Positions 1 through 8,170 of a stretch of DNA of 59,497 nt are shown here, one piece after another; within the stretch, counting starts at the first letter, position 1; every line of letters begins with the position of its first letter. The notes beneath the pieces are model-generated. The model worked only from the letters and a program-made list of their open reading frames with translations. It did not search any database and had not been told where the DNA came from. Location of the stretch: positions 1 through 59,497 of the forward strand of contig NZ_JACJLV010000015.1 in NCBI RefSeq assembly GCF_016902415.1. The letters run 5' to 3'. The translations under genes and the position numbers were made by a program. Source of the DNA: Mordavella massiliensis. Lineage in GTDB: Bacteria > Bacillota > Clostridia > Lachnospirales > Lachnospiraceae.

Positions 1-640
1 GCCTCATATCTCTGGTGTCATTCCATGCAAATATAATATTCCGCGCCGCATTTAGATCCATATTATTTACAACCTTAATAAATCTTTCAGTTGACTTATG
101 CGATCTGGCAATTGCAAAATCATAATGTGTTGTCAGTTTACTTTTCCCTGTAAGGCAGATATTGTCAATATACCGCACATCATGTAAATCAAAGAATTTT
201 TGTACATCCTCTAAGAACACCGCCTGGATATTGCTTCTTGACAGATAAAACATATCACTGACTTTAATCATACATTGTGCCAGCATGTGTTTTTTTAACG
301 GAAGATCACCATCAGTACAATTCACCGTCAGTTCACCATCATCTGTTTTTGTTACTCCATATGCTGATATAATAGACTCCAGAATCATTTTTCTTCTGGT
401 ACTGCCAGAAAAATCAAATCCGCCCAACTGCAGGTCTCCTATCGTTGCTCCATCATCGGTTATGGTATATGTCTCATTTCCGTTATTAATAATGTACATT
501 TCTATATGATCGTTATTCCGATCCAAAAAAGGCAACGTCATGCGAGATGTTGTTTCATTCACTCTAAACTGATCAATATTTTGTTTTAACCACTCTACAT
601 ATATTTTCCCAAAATCCATATCTGTCTTTGCTTTCATCAT
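1..640 (-). CDS. DUF1828/DUF1829 domain protein, 3' end beyond window
   Basis: The minus strand is open from the ATG at 640 to the left edge, about 213 residues. The N-terminal part resembles DUF1828, with a typical segment around YTITDDGATIGDL. The C-terminal part resembles DUF1829, with LTGKSKLTTHYDFAI and later IIFAWNDTRD. Proteins with this pair occur in phages and mobile elements, and no biochemical function is known to me. The start ATG overlaps the TGA of the upstream broken gene as ATGA, so the two are translationally coupled. A second ATG follows immediately at 637. The sequence is AT-rich compared with the core genes. Family assignment is by recognition only; the stop codon is not in the window. 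Confidence 0.7.
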   Translation of the reverse strand, partial: MMKAKTDMDFGKIYVEWLKQNIDQFRVNETTSRMTLPFLDRNNDHIEMYIINNGNETYTITDDGATIGDLQLGGFDFSGSTRRKMILESIISAYGVTKTDDGELTVNCTDGDLPLKKHMLAQCMIKVSDMFYLSRSNIQAVFLEDVQKFFDLHDVRYIDNICLTGKSKLTTHYDFAIARSHKSTERFIKVVNNMDLNAARNIIFAWNDTRDMR

Positions 641-1006
641 ATCACACCCTGCACATTATCTATAGATATATTGCAATACTCACAGAACCTTAAAAAAACG
701 GTCATAAAATCAATACCACCCTGGTCCAGCTTTACAGGCATAATTGTTTCCAGGTCATATGCCCATGGAAGATTTCCCGTATCATGATCCGTTTCCCGGT
801 AAATATGTATATGATTTCTGGAAGTCATAGTTCCATCCGGATTACGATGTGGTGGTGAATCTATATCAACCCGGTCAAAGAATTTCGAATTCACCATTTC
901 CCGGCAAATCAATATTGTCCTTTACAAATATTTTTGTCAATGCCATCAGTTTGTCAAAATCTGAGTTTGTCATATCCGCATCATCCTTTGAGCTTTTATC
1001 AATCAT
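637..1006 (-). pseudogene. DUF6978-like gene broken by a frameshift or internal deletion
   Basis: Two reading frames together look like one small protein. The first starts at ATG 973 (RBS AAGGA) or in-frame ATG 1006, encodes MTNSDFDKLMALTKIFVKD and ends at a TGA at 875-877. The second is open in another frame from about 912 to 637 and carries DIDSPPHRNPDGT and RNHIHIYRE, which I associate with DUF6978. The expected middle of the protein seems to be missing, so a deletion that also shifted the frame is more likely than a single-base slip. It lies directly upstream of the DUF1828 gene, a pairing I recall from other Firmicutes. The family name is tentative. The alternative is two real short genes, but the second frame has no convincing start. 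Confidence 0.5.
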
Positions 1007-1099
1007 ATCATATTCTGATTGAGTTGAATATTACTTTATCTGTATTTTTATATTGCCAACATAGATTTCATTAAAGTATGAAACTATTCCATTAAAATC

Positions 1100-1139
1100 G
1101 GGGAGCATTTCTGCGAATATAAATGCAGAAATGCTCCCC
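1100..1139 (-). terminator. 15-bp perfect hairpin after the BspA-like gene
   Basis: A perfect 15-bp inverted repeat (GGGGAGCATTTCTGC, 10-nt AT-rich loop, then its complement) lies about 43 bp past the stop of the minus-strand gene 1182-2273. On the minus strand it is followed by GATTTTAATG, a weak T-rich tract. It could be a terminator or a REP-type palindrome. Confidence 0.6.
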
Positions 1140-1181
1140 AAACACATCAGCTAAATCCACCCGTCACTCAGTGATATCTTC

Positions 1182-2273
1182 TTAAAACCACACCGGCGCT
1201 GCTACTACTTCTCCGCTCATGGTATACAGCACGCCGCCCACGCTGTAGTAATTCGGATTCCCCGGCGCAGCCTCGATATACATCAGACTTCCCAGTCCAT
1301 CGAATGCACCCGGTCCAATGTAAGTGATGTTGGCCGGAATATAGACTTCCGTGATCAGACCGGCTACCGAACTCAGTGCTCCGGCTTCGATCCCGGTACA
1401 GGCCGCATCTGACGGCAGCGCAAAGATTCCGTCTATCACGCTTCCGCCGGCACAGGAAATGATATGTCCGGCATCATTACAGGCAAACCCGTCCAGTTCC
1501 CGCCAGCCGGCGTATACTTCCAGCACCGCAGCATCCGCACCTGCATAATCTTCCGGGTTCACTCCTGTAAATGGAACAGTACATCCCGCATCCAAATACC
1601 AGCCGTCAAACACCTTGCCAGGCCGGAACGGCACACTCCATCCCTCTGCCGAAACCGCATCCATGGATTCTGTCATAGTGGAAAGCGCCGGTTCGCCGCC
1701 GTTACCGTTCAAATGGATAGTCAACGTCTCCGGAATCACTGCAGCTCCCGGCGTATCTGTGGTTCCAGGCGTATCCGTAGCGTCCGGTACAACTGTGGTT
1801 CCAGGCGTGTCCGTAACGCCCGGTGTCGTAATATCTTCCGTTGGGGTTATCACATCCGGAACAACTGCATCTGGTGTTGTCACCGTTGGCGCTGTTGCCG
1901 TCGGCGCTGTTACTGCCGATATTGCCTCTGCAGATGATGTCTTCGCTGGCGCCGGCGTTACAGCCGGCTCCGCCGTCATTGATCCCGCCTCAACCAGCAG
2001 GTTTTCTTCCGGAAGATTCAGCGCTTTCGCCAGGTTGACAGCCGTCAGCACATCCTCGATCGCAAGACTGTTTCCCGCGACATCCGGAAGCACATCCGCT
2101 CTCTCCCGCACACTCCAGGAATCTTTCGTATCCACTGCCACTACATTCTCAAAACTTTCCGCCGTAAAGGCAAGACTAATGATAAGCAATACCGCCAGCA
2201 GGATATAGCAGATCCTTTTCCGTATCTCTTCAATATCAATCTCTGATCTCGATAATCCAAGCACCATTTCCAT
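1182..2273 (-). CDS. BspA-like surface protein with Pro/Thr linker and one short LRR_5 unit
   Basis: This 363-residue protein has one hydrophobic segment (about residues 22-38) that anchors it to the membrane or acts as an uncleaved export signal. It is followed by an Ala/Thr/Pro-rich linker with repeated TDTPGTT units (about 105-185). A short Listeria-Bacteroides (InlB B-type) repeat follows, with FDGWYLDAGC and VYAGW. The C-terminus resembles a BspA leucine-rich repeat (ITEVYIPANITYIGPGAF). ATG 2273 is chosen because GAGGTG lies 7 bases upstream; longer in-frame versions lack this site. BspA-like proteins are usually much longer, so this may be a reduced member. Ligand and function are unknown. 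Confidence 0.7.
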   Translation of the reverse strand: MEMVLGLSRSEIDIEEIRKRICYILLAVLLIISLAFTAESFENVVAVDTKDSWSVRERADVLPDVAGNSLAIEDVLTAVNLAKALNLPEENLLVEAGSMTAEPAVTPAPAKTSSAEAISAVTAPTATAPTVTTPDAVVPDVITPTEDITTPGVTDTPGTTVVPDATDTPGTTDTPGAAVIPETLTIHLNGNGGEPALSTMTESMDAVSAEGWSVPFRPGKVFDGWYLDAGCTVPFTGVNPEDYAGADAAVLEVYAGWRELDGFACNDAGHIISCAGGSVIDGIFALPSDAACTGIEAGALSSVAGLITEVYIPANITYIGPGAFDGLGSLMYIEAAPGNPNYYSVGGVLYTMSGEVVAAPVWF

Positions 2274-2354
2274 AACTTCCCACCTCGCTTTTCTTCTATT
2301 ATAAGCGGAAGTTGCGACAAATAAAAGTGGCATATTGACACATTTTATTCTGTT

Positions 2355-2432
2355 GGGTACACCCTGATTGCCGATTTGGGACACCGTAAAACGCAATTTG
2401 GGACGTAGACCTTTGCAAAAGGTCTACGTCCC
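2355..2432. repeat. 78-bp direct repeat, copy A, ending in a palindrome
   Basis: This stretch matches 5568-5645 in the same orientation with two mismatches by eye. Its last 33 bases (2400-2432) are a palindrome: 15-bp arms GGGACGTAGACCTTT with a 3-base loop. The palindrome ends 6 bases past the stop of the glucosaminidase gene at 2438. It has no T-tract on either strand, so it looks more like a REP or MITE-type element than a standard terminator. Confidence 0.85.
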
Positions 2433-2437
2433 AAACG

Positions 2438-5400
2438 TTACCTCACAGACTTTCTTTTTTCATACACCCAATATCCAACACCGCTCACTGCCAGCAGCAT
2501 CATTACGATCCAGAGTCCGATAGGGCTCTCGTCGCCTGTCTTTGGCGCTGCTTTTGTATCGGTGGTTTTTGTATCACCGGAAGGCGCCGCAGATGGTGTC
2601 TGTGAATCTTTTCCAGAATCTGTTGTCTGGCTGTTCTGGCCGTTATTCTGTATCAGATTTCCTGTCTGATTCTGATTGTTCTGTGTCGTGTTTCCAGATT
2701 GATTCTGATTATTCTGTGTTGTGTTTCCTGTCTGGTTTTGTCCGTTCTGGCTTGTATTTCCAGACTGGTTCTGATCATCCGAAGGGGAATTCGGCTGATT
2801 CGTATCGGTAACTGCAGAGTTACTATTTCCGCCAGCGCCGGTGCCGCCATTATTTACCGGCGGGTTGGGCTGGCTATTATCCGGTTCTTCTGCCGGTGGA
2901 TTTGGCTGGCTATTATCCGGTTCTTCTGCCGGCGGGTTGGGCTCACTGTTATCCGGCTCTTCTGCCGGTGGATCGTTCAGCGCCACCACGTACGGTGAAA
3001 ATCCTGTCGTCTCGATAACCGCCTGTCCGTCTTTTACGTCCGGATCATAGGTCTCCATGAAAGCCTCCCCGTCTTTTTCTGTATAATGAAGGACGATAAT
3101 TTTCTGTCCCTCATATGCTTTATCTATCGGGAAGGCGAGTTCTACGCTCTGGCCTTCTTCCAGTTCCTGGCTGATAGTAATATCATATACGCCAAGAATG
3201 GTATGGCCTTTCACCGGCTCTGTATAAACGGCATACTGTTCGGATTCCTCCGCCACCTGATTTACGGCTACTGTTGTGCCCTGATCCAGTTCGCCTTTAA
3301 CCGAAATGCCAGTCGTCTCATCCTTTACTGTTTCTATGACAGGTTCTGATACCTCTGGTGTCTCCGGTTCTGTCGGCTCGCCAGGCTCTGTCGGCTCAAC
3401 AGGTTCTGTCGGCTCAACGGGTTCTGTCGGCTCTTCCACCGGAACTACGGTAACGACTGCCTCGGCTTTCTTTGCCGGATCTGCAGCTGATGTTACGGTA
3501 ACCGTCAATGTCTGTGCCGTCTCATCTGCTCCGATTTCCAGTTTTCCGTTTTCGTCAATTTTGGTGTCTGCGCTTACGGCTCCGGCAACGCTCCAGGTCA
3601 CTTCTTTAGAGAAATCTCCGGTACCGGTCACAGCCACGCCAAAGGTCAGGCCTTCTCCCGGCTGCAGTTTTGCTTCGGCCGGATTTACAGCAACGGATTC
3701 CACGGTTGCCGGTTCTGTTACGGTGACAGCCTGCTCTGCTGTTTTGGTAACATTTTCTGCTGTGTAGCTGACCGTAACACTGGTCATGCCGGTCTGCATG
3801 GTTCCCGCACTGTAGGTGACGTCTTTCGTTACGTCTGTTTCCGACCCATCGCTCCATTTTGCAGCTACGGAAATACCGGCGGGATCAAAATTTTCTCCTG
3901 CGGTGTAGGATGTTTTTGCCGGCGCCTGTTTGATCTCGATGGAAGATAATTCTTTCTTTACTTCGACATTGGCGCCCTGGCTCACTACAGATACATAATC
4001 TGCAGATATGTAAGCATACATCTGGTCATAATTATAATTGCCCTGTTTTTCGACTACGCTGCTGCGGTCTCCATTTAACACAGCGTCACTCTGGATCCGG
4101 TAAAATCCGTTCTCTGCTATGGTGTTCTGGATCAACACTGCGTAATTTGCCCATCCTCCGGTCTTATAAAGCAATGTTCCGGATGCACTGGCAGCATTTC
4201 GAACATTTACATTGTTATGACTGGTATTAACCGTGTCTTTGATTCCCAGGGAATATTTGTAAGCATCTCTCATGCCTGCGTTACGGTCCAGGGACCAGAG
4301 CAGATTCGCGTTTCTTTCACCCCAGTATGGATCCGAGGCATAGCTTACATTGATACCGCTGCCCTTATTCCCGAGAAAACCGCCTTTGTATCTCCAGTCG
4401 TTGGGGAACAGATATCCTCTGGACATCCATCCGTCCGCATACTGGCGGATACATTCCTGCGGACTTGCATAGGTAGAAGCACTGGTACCCGGTGAAGTAT
4501 CAACCGCATTCAGGCCGAATAGATTGTTCTTTTCCATAGCAATAGAACTCTTTCCCCAGCCGCTTTCGTTTGCTCCGATACATGCCATAATCATGGCGTT
4601 GACACCAGAAGTGTTCTGCCCGGAAATCAGGAAGTCACCGACATTATACATCTTCGAAGATGATCCGGCTCTGGGATTAATCATCCCGTTCAGATCTGCC
4701 GCACTATAGCTGGTTTCGCTTCGCAGCGGCAAATACTGAAAATAATTATAGTAGGGACTGTCTGGATTCACCGAATGGGAGCGTGTTTCACTCCGGTAAT
4801 CATCCAGCATCACTGCATAATCTGTATAAAAATAATGCCCGTCATAACTGTAATAAGTGGTTCCACTCGACAGATATGATGGAGCATTTCCGTTGTCAAG
4901 AGTCGTCGCATGTCCCGGTGTGGTCATGTCCTGAGTAACATAATGCAGAAGCTTTCCATTTGATACTTTATAACAGCTGTAAGACTTCGCATCAGACAGG
5001 TTGATGACCTGTACCTCACTTGCCGCCACCTCGCCTACAACGCCGGAAAGCATGAATCTGACTTTCCCGTCATAGGTTCCCAGGTATGCCGCATCCGCAC
5101 CATATGCGCCGTTGGTATATCCGGCGACGCCGGTGTGGTATTCTTTGTAACTGGTGGTTGCATTTCCCTTTGTCCGGAAATTTACAACCTGAATACTCGA
5201 CGTTCTTGAGAATAATCGCATTTTCGGCTGCTGTACCGTACCCTCTGAATCATCCACCTCGTAGATATTACCGTTCTCGTCCATTCCGGTAACTTCTTCG
5301 AGACGCTGAGGGTTCTCATCCTGTAATGCTGATCCTGCAGACGCCTGCTCCCCTTGCGTTTCTTCTGCATGGCTCTCGAACACTGCCGCACCTGAAATGG

Positions 5401-5449
5401 TCAGGCAGAAGAAAAGAGCCGGTATCAGCAATTTTCGTATCTTATTCAC
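2438..5449 (-). CDS. Sortase-anchored glucosaminidase with SH3-like and Ig-like domains
   Basis: This 1003-residue exported protein has a signal peptide (about 1-28). A glucosaminidase (LytG/FlgJ-like) domain lies at about 240-400, with likely catalytic Glu in ANESGWG and an NNLFGLNA motif. A bacterial SH3-like segment follows (about 410-490, NVRNAASASGTLLYKTGG), then two Ig-like domains (about 505-670). Next come VEPTEP repeats, a further beta-rich domain, and low-complexity EEPDNSQPNPPA and QNQSGNTTQNN repeats. The C-terminus APKTGDE, a hydrophobic helix and KRKSVR form a sortase-type sorting signal with Ala in place of Leu. The family cleaves peptidoglycan glycan strands. The start is GTG 5449 with AGGAGG 5 bases upstream. 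The gene sits between two 78-bp repeats. Confidence 0.85.
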   Translation of the reverse strand: MNKIRKLLIPALFFCLTISGAAVFESHAEETQGEQASAGSALQDENPQRLEEVTGMDENGNIYEVDDSEGTVQQPKMRLFSRTSSIQVVNFRTKGNATTSYKEYHTGVAGYTNGAYGADAAYLGTYDGKVRFMLSGVVGEVAASEVQVINLSDAKSYSCYKVSNGKLLHYVTQDMTTPGHATTLDNGNAPSYLSSGTTYYSYDGHYFYTDYAVMLDDYRSETRSHSVNPDSPYYNYFQYLPLRSETSYSAADLNGMINPRAGSSSKMYNVGDFLISGQNTSGVNAMIMACIGANESGWGKSSIAMEKNNLFGLNAVDTSPGTSASTYASPQECIRQYADGWMSRGYLFPNDWRYKGGFLGNKGSGINVSYASDPYWGERNANLLWSLDRNAGMRDAYKYSLGIKDTVNTSHNNVNVRNAASASGTLLYKTGGWANYAVLIQNTIAENGFYRIQSDAVLNGDRSSVVEKQGNYNYDQMYAYISADYVSVVSQGANVEVKKELSSIEIKQAPAKTSYTAGENFDPAGISVAAKWSDGSETDVTKDVTYSAGTMQTGMTSVTVSYTAENVTKTAEQAVTVTEPATVESVAVNPAEAKLQPGEGLTFGVAVTGTGDFSKEVTWSVAGAVSADTKIDENGKLEIGADETAQTLTVTVTSAADPAKKAEAVVTVVPVEEPTEPVEPTEPVEPTEPGEPTEPETPEVSEPVIETVKDETTGISVKGELDQGTTVAVNQVAEESEQYAVYTEPVKGHTILGVYDITISQELEEGQSVELAFPIDKAYEGQKIIVLHYTEKDGEAFMETYDPDVKDGQAVIETTGFSPYVVALNDPPAEEPDNSEPNPPAEEPDNSQPNPPAEEPDNSQPNPPVNNGGTGAGGNSNSAVTDTNQPNSPSDDQNQSGNTSQNGQNQTGNTTQNNQNQSGNTTQNNQNQTGNLIQNNGQNSQTTDSGKDSQTPSAAPSGDTKTTDTKAAPKTGDESPIGLWIVMMLLAVSGVGYWVYEKRKSVR

Positions 5450-5503
5450 TCACTCCTCCTTTTCTTTCCCCTTATTGAATAATAAAGATACCGATACAGC
5501 TTA

Positions 5504-5532
5504 AACATAACATAGATTGACAGAATATGCAA
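5504..5532 (-). promoter_or_regulatory. Promoter of the glucosaminidase gene
   Basis: TTGCAT (5527-5532) and TATGTT (5504-5509) are separated by 17 bases, with a TG extension before the -10. The promoter lies about 55 bases upstream of the GTG start. Confidence 0.6.
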
Positions 5533-5567
5533 TTATTGTATGAAAATTTCCAACAACTTCCTGTAAC

Positions 5568-5645
5568 GGGTACACCCTGATTGCCGATTTGGGACACCGT
5601 AAAATGCAATTGGGGACGTAGACCTTTGCAAAAGGTCTACGTCCC
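5568..5645. repeat. 78-bp direct repeat, copy B, ending in a palindrome
   Basis: This is the second copy of the unit at 2355-2432, same orientation, two differences. Its palindrome spans 5612-5646 with 16-bp arms starting GGGGACG. It lies 17 bases downstream of the HPr stop codon. Together the copies bracket the 3-kb glucosaminidase gene. Confidence 0.85.
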
Positions 5646-5663
5646 CTGTTAGCAACTTAACAA

Positions 5664-5927
5664 TCATTCCCCGAGCCCGTCTCTGACGGCTTCCAGCATG
5701 GCCGCCATGGCTTCTTCTTCGTCTTCGCCTTCGCACACCAGGGTGATCTCGTCCCCCATCTTGATGCACGCGCCGAGCACGCTCAGCACGCTTTTGGCGT
5801 TGGCGGACACGTCATCGTACTCAAAGGTTACGCGGCATTTGTATCTGCTGGCCACATTGCAGAAGATTCCTGCAGGGCGCAGATGCAGTCCGGTTGGATT
5901 TGTGATGGTCACTGTTTGCCGAAGCAT
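5664..5927 (-). CDS. ptsH: HPr family phosphocarrier protein
   Basis: This 87-residue protein has normal HPr length. His15 in GLHLRPAG is the site phosphorylated by enzyme I during PTS sugar uptake. Ser46 in NAKSVLSVLG is the regulatory site for HPr kinase, which is encoded at 50544-51470. Both sites are present, so it is HPr rather than a Crh-type protein lacking His15. The text around Ser46 differs from the common KSIMGVMSLG. The C-terminal half is rich in Glu. It follows cdaR by 16 bases and is probably co-transcribed with cdaA-cdaR. No ptsI is nearby, so it could be a paralogue of a separate pts-operon HPr. Confidence 0.9.
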   Translation of the reverse strand: MLRQTVTITNPTGLHLRPAGIFCNVASRYKCRVTFEYDDVSANAKSVLSVLGACIKMGDEITLVCEGEDEEEAMAAMLEAVRDGLGE

Positions 5928-5943
5928 GATCGAACCTCCTGTA

Positions 5944-7239
5944 TTATTCTGTCTGTTTCTGAACGGCGTTGTTCCTGCCGTTCTCGTCTTCTGTGCTGTT
6001 TGACTTCTGCCGCAGGATGATCTCTACATCGGCTTCGCTTGCCAGTGTACAGTCTTCCGGCAGATCTACGTTCAGCGGCACGGTATAGGTGCCTGTGCTG
6101 GTGTAGTTTTTCAGGTCTATGGACACCTTCTTTGCCAGTGTCAGGCTCTGAAGGGTTTCTTCCGGTCCCCGGATCTGCAGTTCCAGATCTACGGTGGTCC
6201 CGTAGCTTACTTCCAGGTTGCTGGCCAGGTTGCTGACTACGATGGAGTTGGTGGACACTTCGAATACCTGGGCTCCCGGCTGGTTGACCGGGATCGTCAC
6301 TACGACGTTGTTGGCGTTTGGATCTACCAGTGTCACGCCGTCCGGAAGGTATTTCGTGATATCTACGGTGCGTTCTGTTCTTTCGGTCAGCCCTGCCAGT
6401 TCCAGTTCGCTCTCCGGGATCTGGATCTCGTCCAGTTCTTTCATGGCGTCTTCATCGCCGGACAGCAGCACCTCCTGCGGCTCGCAGCTGATCTCGCCGA
6501 TGCTGTATCCTTCTGCCGCCGAGATGCCGGATGTATCGATGTCGATCGGCACATTTTTGGTCTGATAGAGTTCTACTTCTACGGATACTCCTTCGTCTCC
6601 CAGATTGTTTACCAGAAGTGTCTGGTCGATCACGTTATTATTTACATCGTATAAGATCAGGTTTGCTTCCAGCTCTGCATTTTCTGACAGTCCGGATACG
6701 TCTACTTCCGCGCAGACTCTGTTGATGCTGTTGAGCACGCTCTTTGGTCCGCGGATGGTCACGCCCTCCGGATCCGCCCGCAGGTTGCCGATCACATAGC
6801 CTTCCCGCACGGTTCCGATGGTGGTCGGAGTGATCGGGAAGTTATTTCTGGCCTCTTCCTCGATCTTCACCTGAAGATTCCGTGGAGTCGAATAAGCTTC
6901 CTCGTAGCTGTGTCCTTCTATGGTCACCTTGATCGGCACCTGGGTGCCGAGGGTCAGTTCCCGCATATCTGCCACAGCATGGATATCATCCGCTGTGATC
7001 CGGCTCAGCTCCTGCCTTGTGGCGGTAACCGTCACGTTCACCTGCTGGGTTCCGTCCAGGATCTGGTACGTGCGGTTGCTGGCCGTCACGATATCATCGT
7101 TTACCACCGTTACCGGGATATCTGTAAATGTGCGGTCTGTGACCGGATTATCGATATTCACCACCAGGAACCACAGGGTAACTGCGGCCAGGAAGGCTAA
7201 TATCTTAAGGCCGAGATTATTCATCAGTTCTTTTCTCAT
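5944..7239 (-). CDS. cdaR: CdaR, YbbR-domain regulator of diadenylate cyclase
   Basis: This 431-residue protein has one N-terminal membrane helix (about residues 10-26, ending VVNIDNPV). A long extracytoplasmic part follows, containing several YbbR repeats such as ITPTTIGTVREGYVIGNL and the corresponding segments further on. CdaR binds CdaA in the membrane and modulates c-di-AMP synthesis. The gene overlaps the end of cdaA by 23 bases, the usual arrangement. The C-terminal tail is polar (NSTEDENGRNN). The start has GGAAGG about 8 bases upstream. Confidence 0.9.
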   Translation of the reverse strand: MRKELMNNLGLKILAFLAAVTLWFLVVNIDNPVTDRTFTDIPVTVVNDDIVTASNRTYQILDGTQQVNVTVTATRQELSRITADDIHAVADMRELTLGTQVPIKVTIEGHSYEEAYSTPRNLQVKIEEEARNNFPITPTTIGTVREGYVIGNLRADPEGVTIRGPKSVLNSINRVCAEVDVSGLSENAELEANLILYDVNNNVIDQTLLVNNLGDEGVSVEVELYQTKNVPIDIDTSGISAAEGYSIGEISCEPQEVLLSGDEDAMKELDEIQIPESELELAGLTERTERTVDITKYLPDGVTLVDPNANNVVVTIPVNQPGAQVFEVSTNSIVVSNLASNLEVSYGTTVDLELQIRGPEETLQSLTLAKKVSIDLKNYTSTGTYTVPLNVDLPEDCTLASEADVEIILRQKSNSTEDENGRNNAVQKQTE

Positions 7240-8101
7240 TCTTGCGCCTTCCTTTCCAAAACTTATGCAGTTTTCCTTCTTCTTTTTTCGGTGCCTGGAT
7301 CTCCGTCAGCATCTTCCGCAGCTCGTCTTCTTTGATGTCACGGTAAAGTTTCCCGCCAAGGGCCGCAGAAACGGCGCCGGTTTCCTCTGACACCACGATG
7401 ACCAGCGCGTCGCTGACCTCACTCATGCCAAGAGCCGCCCGGTGTCTGGTTCCCAGATCCTTGCTGATACTCATGTTATCCGAAAGGGGCAGATAGCAGG
7501 TAGCGGACACGATCCTGTCTCCGCGCACGATAATGGCTCCGTCATGCAGCGGAGTATTATGCTCAAAAATGTTGATCAGCACCTGGCTGGACACCAGACA
7601 GTCCAGCTGGATGCCGGTACTTTCATATTCTGTCAGCCGGATGGCCTGTTCCACCACGATCAGCGCGCCCGTCTTCACTCTGCCCATGGCATAGGAGGCG
7701 CGGATCATGCCTTCCCTGGTCTCCTCGCTGAAATTCGCCTTCTCTTTATTTCCCTCAAAGGGCACCACAGATACCAGGAATTTCCGTTCTCCCAGTTTCT
7801 CCAGACCTCTCCTAAGTTCCGGCTGGAAAACCACGATGGCCGCCGTTGCCATGACGGTCACCAGATTCTCGGCAATAAACAGAATGGTATGCATATTAAA
7901 AATAACCGCAAGAAGGATGAACACTGCAAGAACGAGGATTCCCCGCAGCAGCATCCAGGCTTTGGTATTTTTAATCCAGACGATGATCTGGTAGATCAGA
8001 AAAGTCAGAATGAGCACTTCGATAACATCTGTCACCTGTATGCTGGGAAAATAGAAATCCAGCGCATACCGGTCCAGAATTCCCCTGATCATGTGTCCCA
8101 T
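7217..8101 (-). CDS. cdaA: Diadenylate cyclase CdaA
   Basis: This 294-residue membrane enzyme makes cyclic di-AMP from two ATP. Three hydrophobic helices span about residues 20-85. The DAC domain follows, with the nucleotide-binding motifs HDGAIIVRGD and GTRHRAALGMSE, both intact. The C-terminal tail is basic and charged. The length is slightly above the 270-280 typical of the family. It is followed directly by cdaR, then HPr. c-di-AMP in Firmicutes controls potassium and osmolyte transport and wall integrity. The start ATG 8101 has AGGGGTG upstream. Confidence 0.93.
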   Translation of the reverse strand: MGHMIRGILDRYALDFYFPSIQVTDVIEVLILTFLIYQIIVWIKNTKAWMLLRGILVLAVFILLAVIFNMHTILFIAENLVTVMATAAIVVFQPELRRGLEKLGERKFLVSVVPFEGNKEKANFSEETREGMIRASYAMGRVKTGALIVVEQAIRLTEYESTGIQLDCLVSSQVLINIFEHNTPLHDGAIIVRGDRIVSATCYLPLSDNMSISKDLGTRHRAALGMSEVSDALVIVVSEETGAVSAALGGKLYRDIKEDELRKMLTEIQAPKKEEGKLHKFWKGRRKNEKRTDE

Positions 8102-8170
8102 CTTTTCACCCCTCTTTCTGCTGATCGTTCCTGTTTATTGAACTTACTGACTGATCTTGATGAATCTTGC

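Noticed and set aside
3340-3440. Repeated units in the glucosaminidase gene as a CRISPR-like array
   Set aside because: The repeats are in frame and encode VEPTEP units; there are no spacers.
5450-5567. Possible c-di-AMP (ydaO) riboswitch ahead of the glucosaminidase gene
   Set aside because: The leader is only about 55 bases from the likely -10, too short for that riboswitch.
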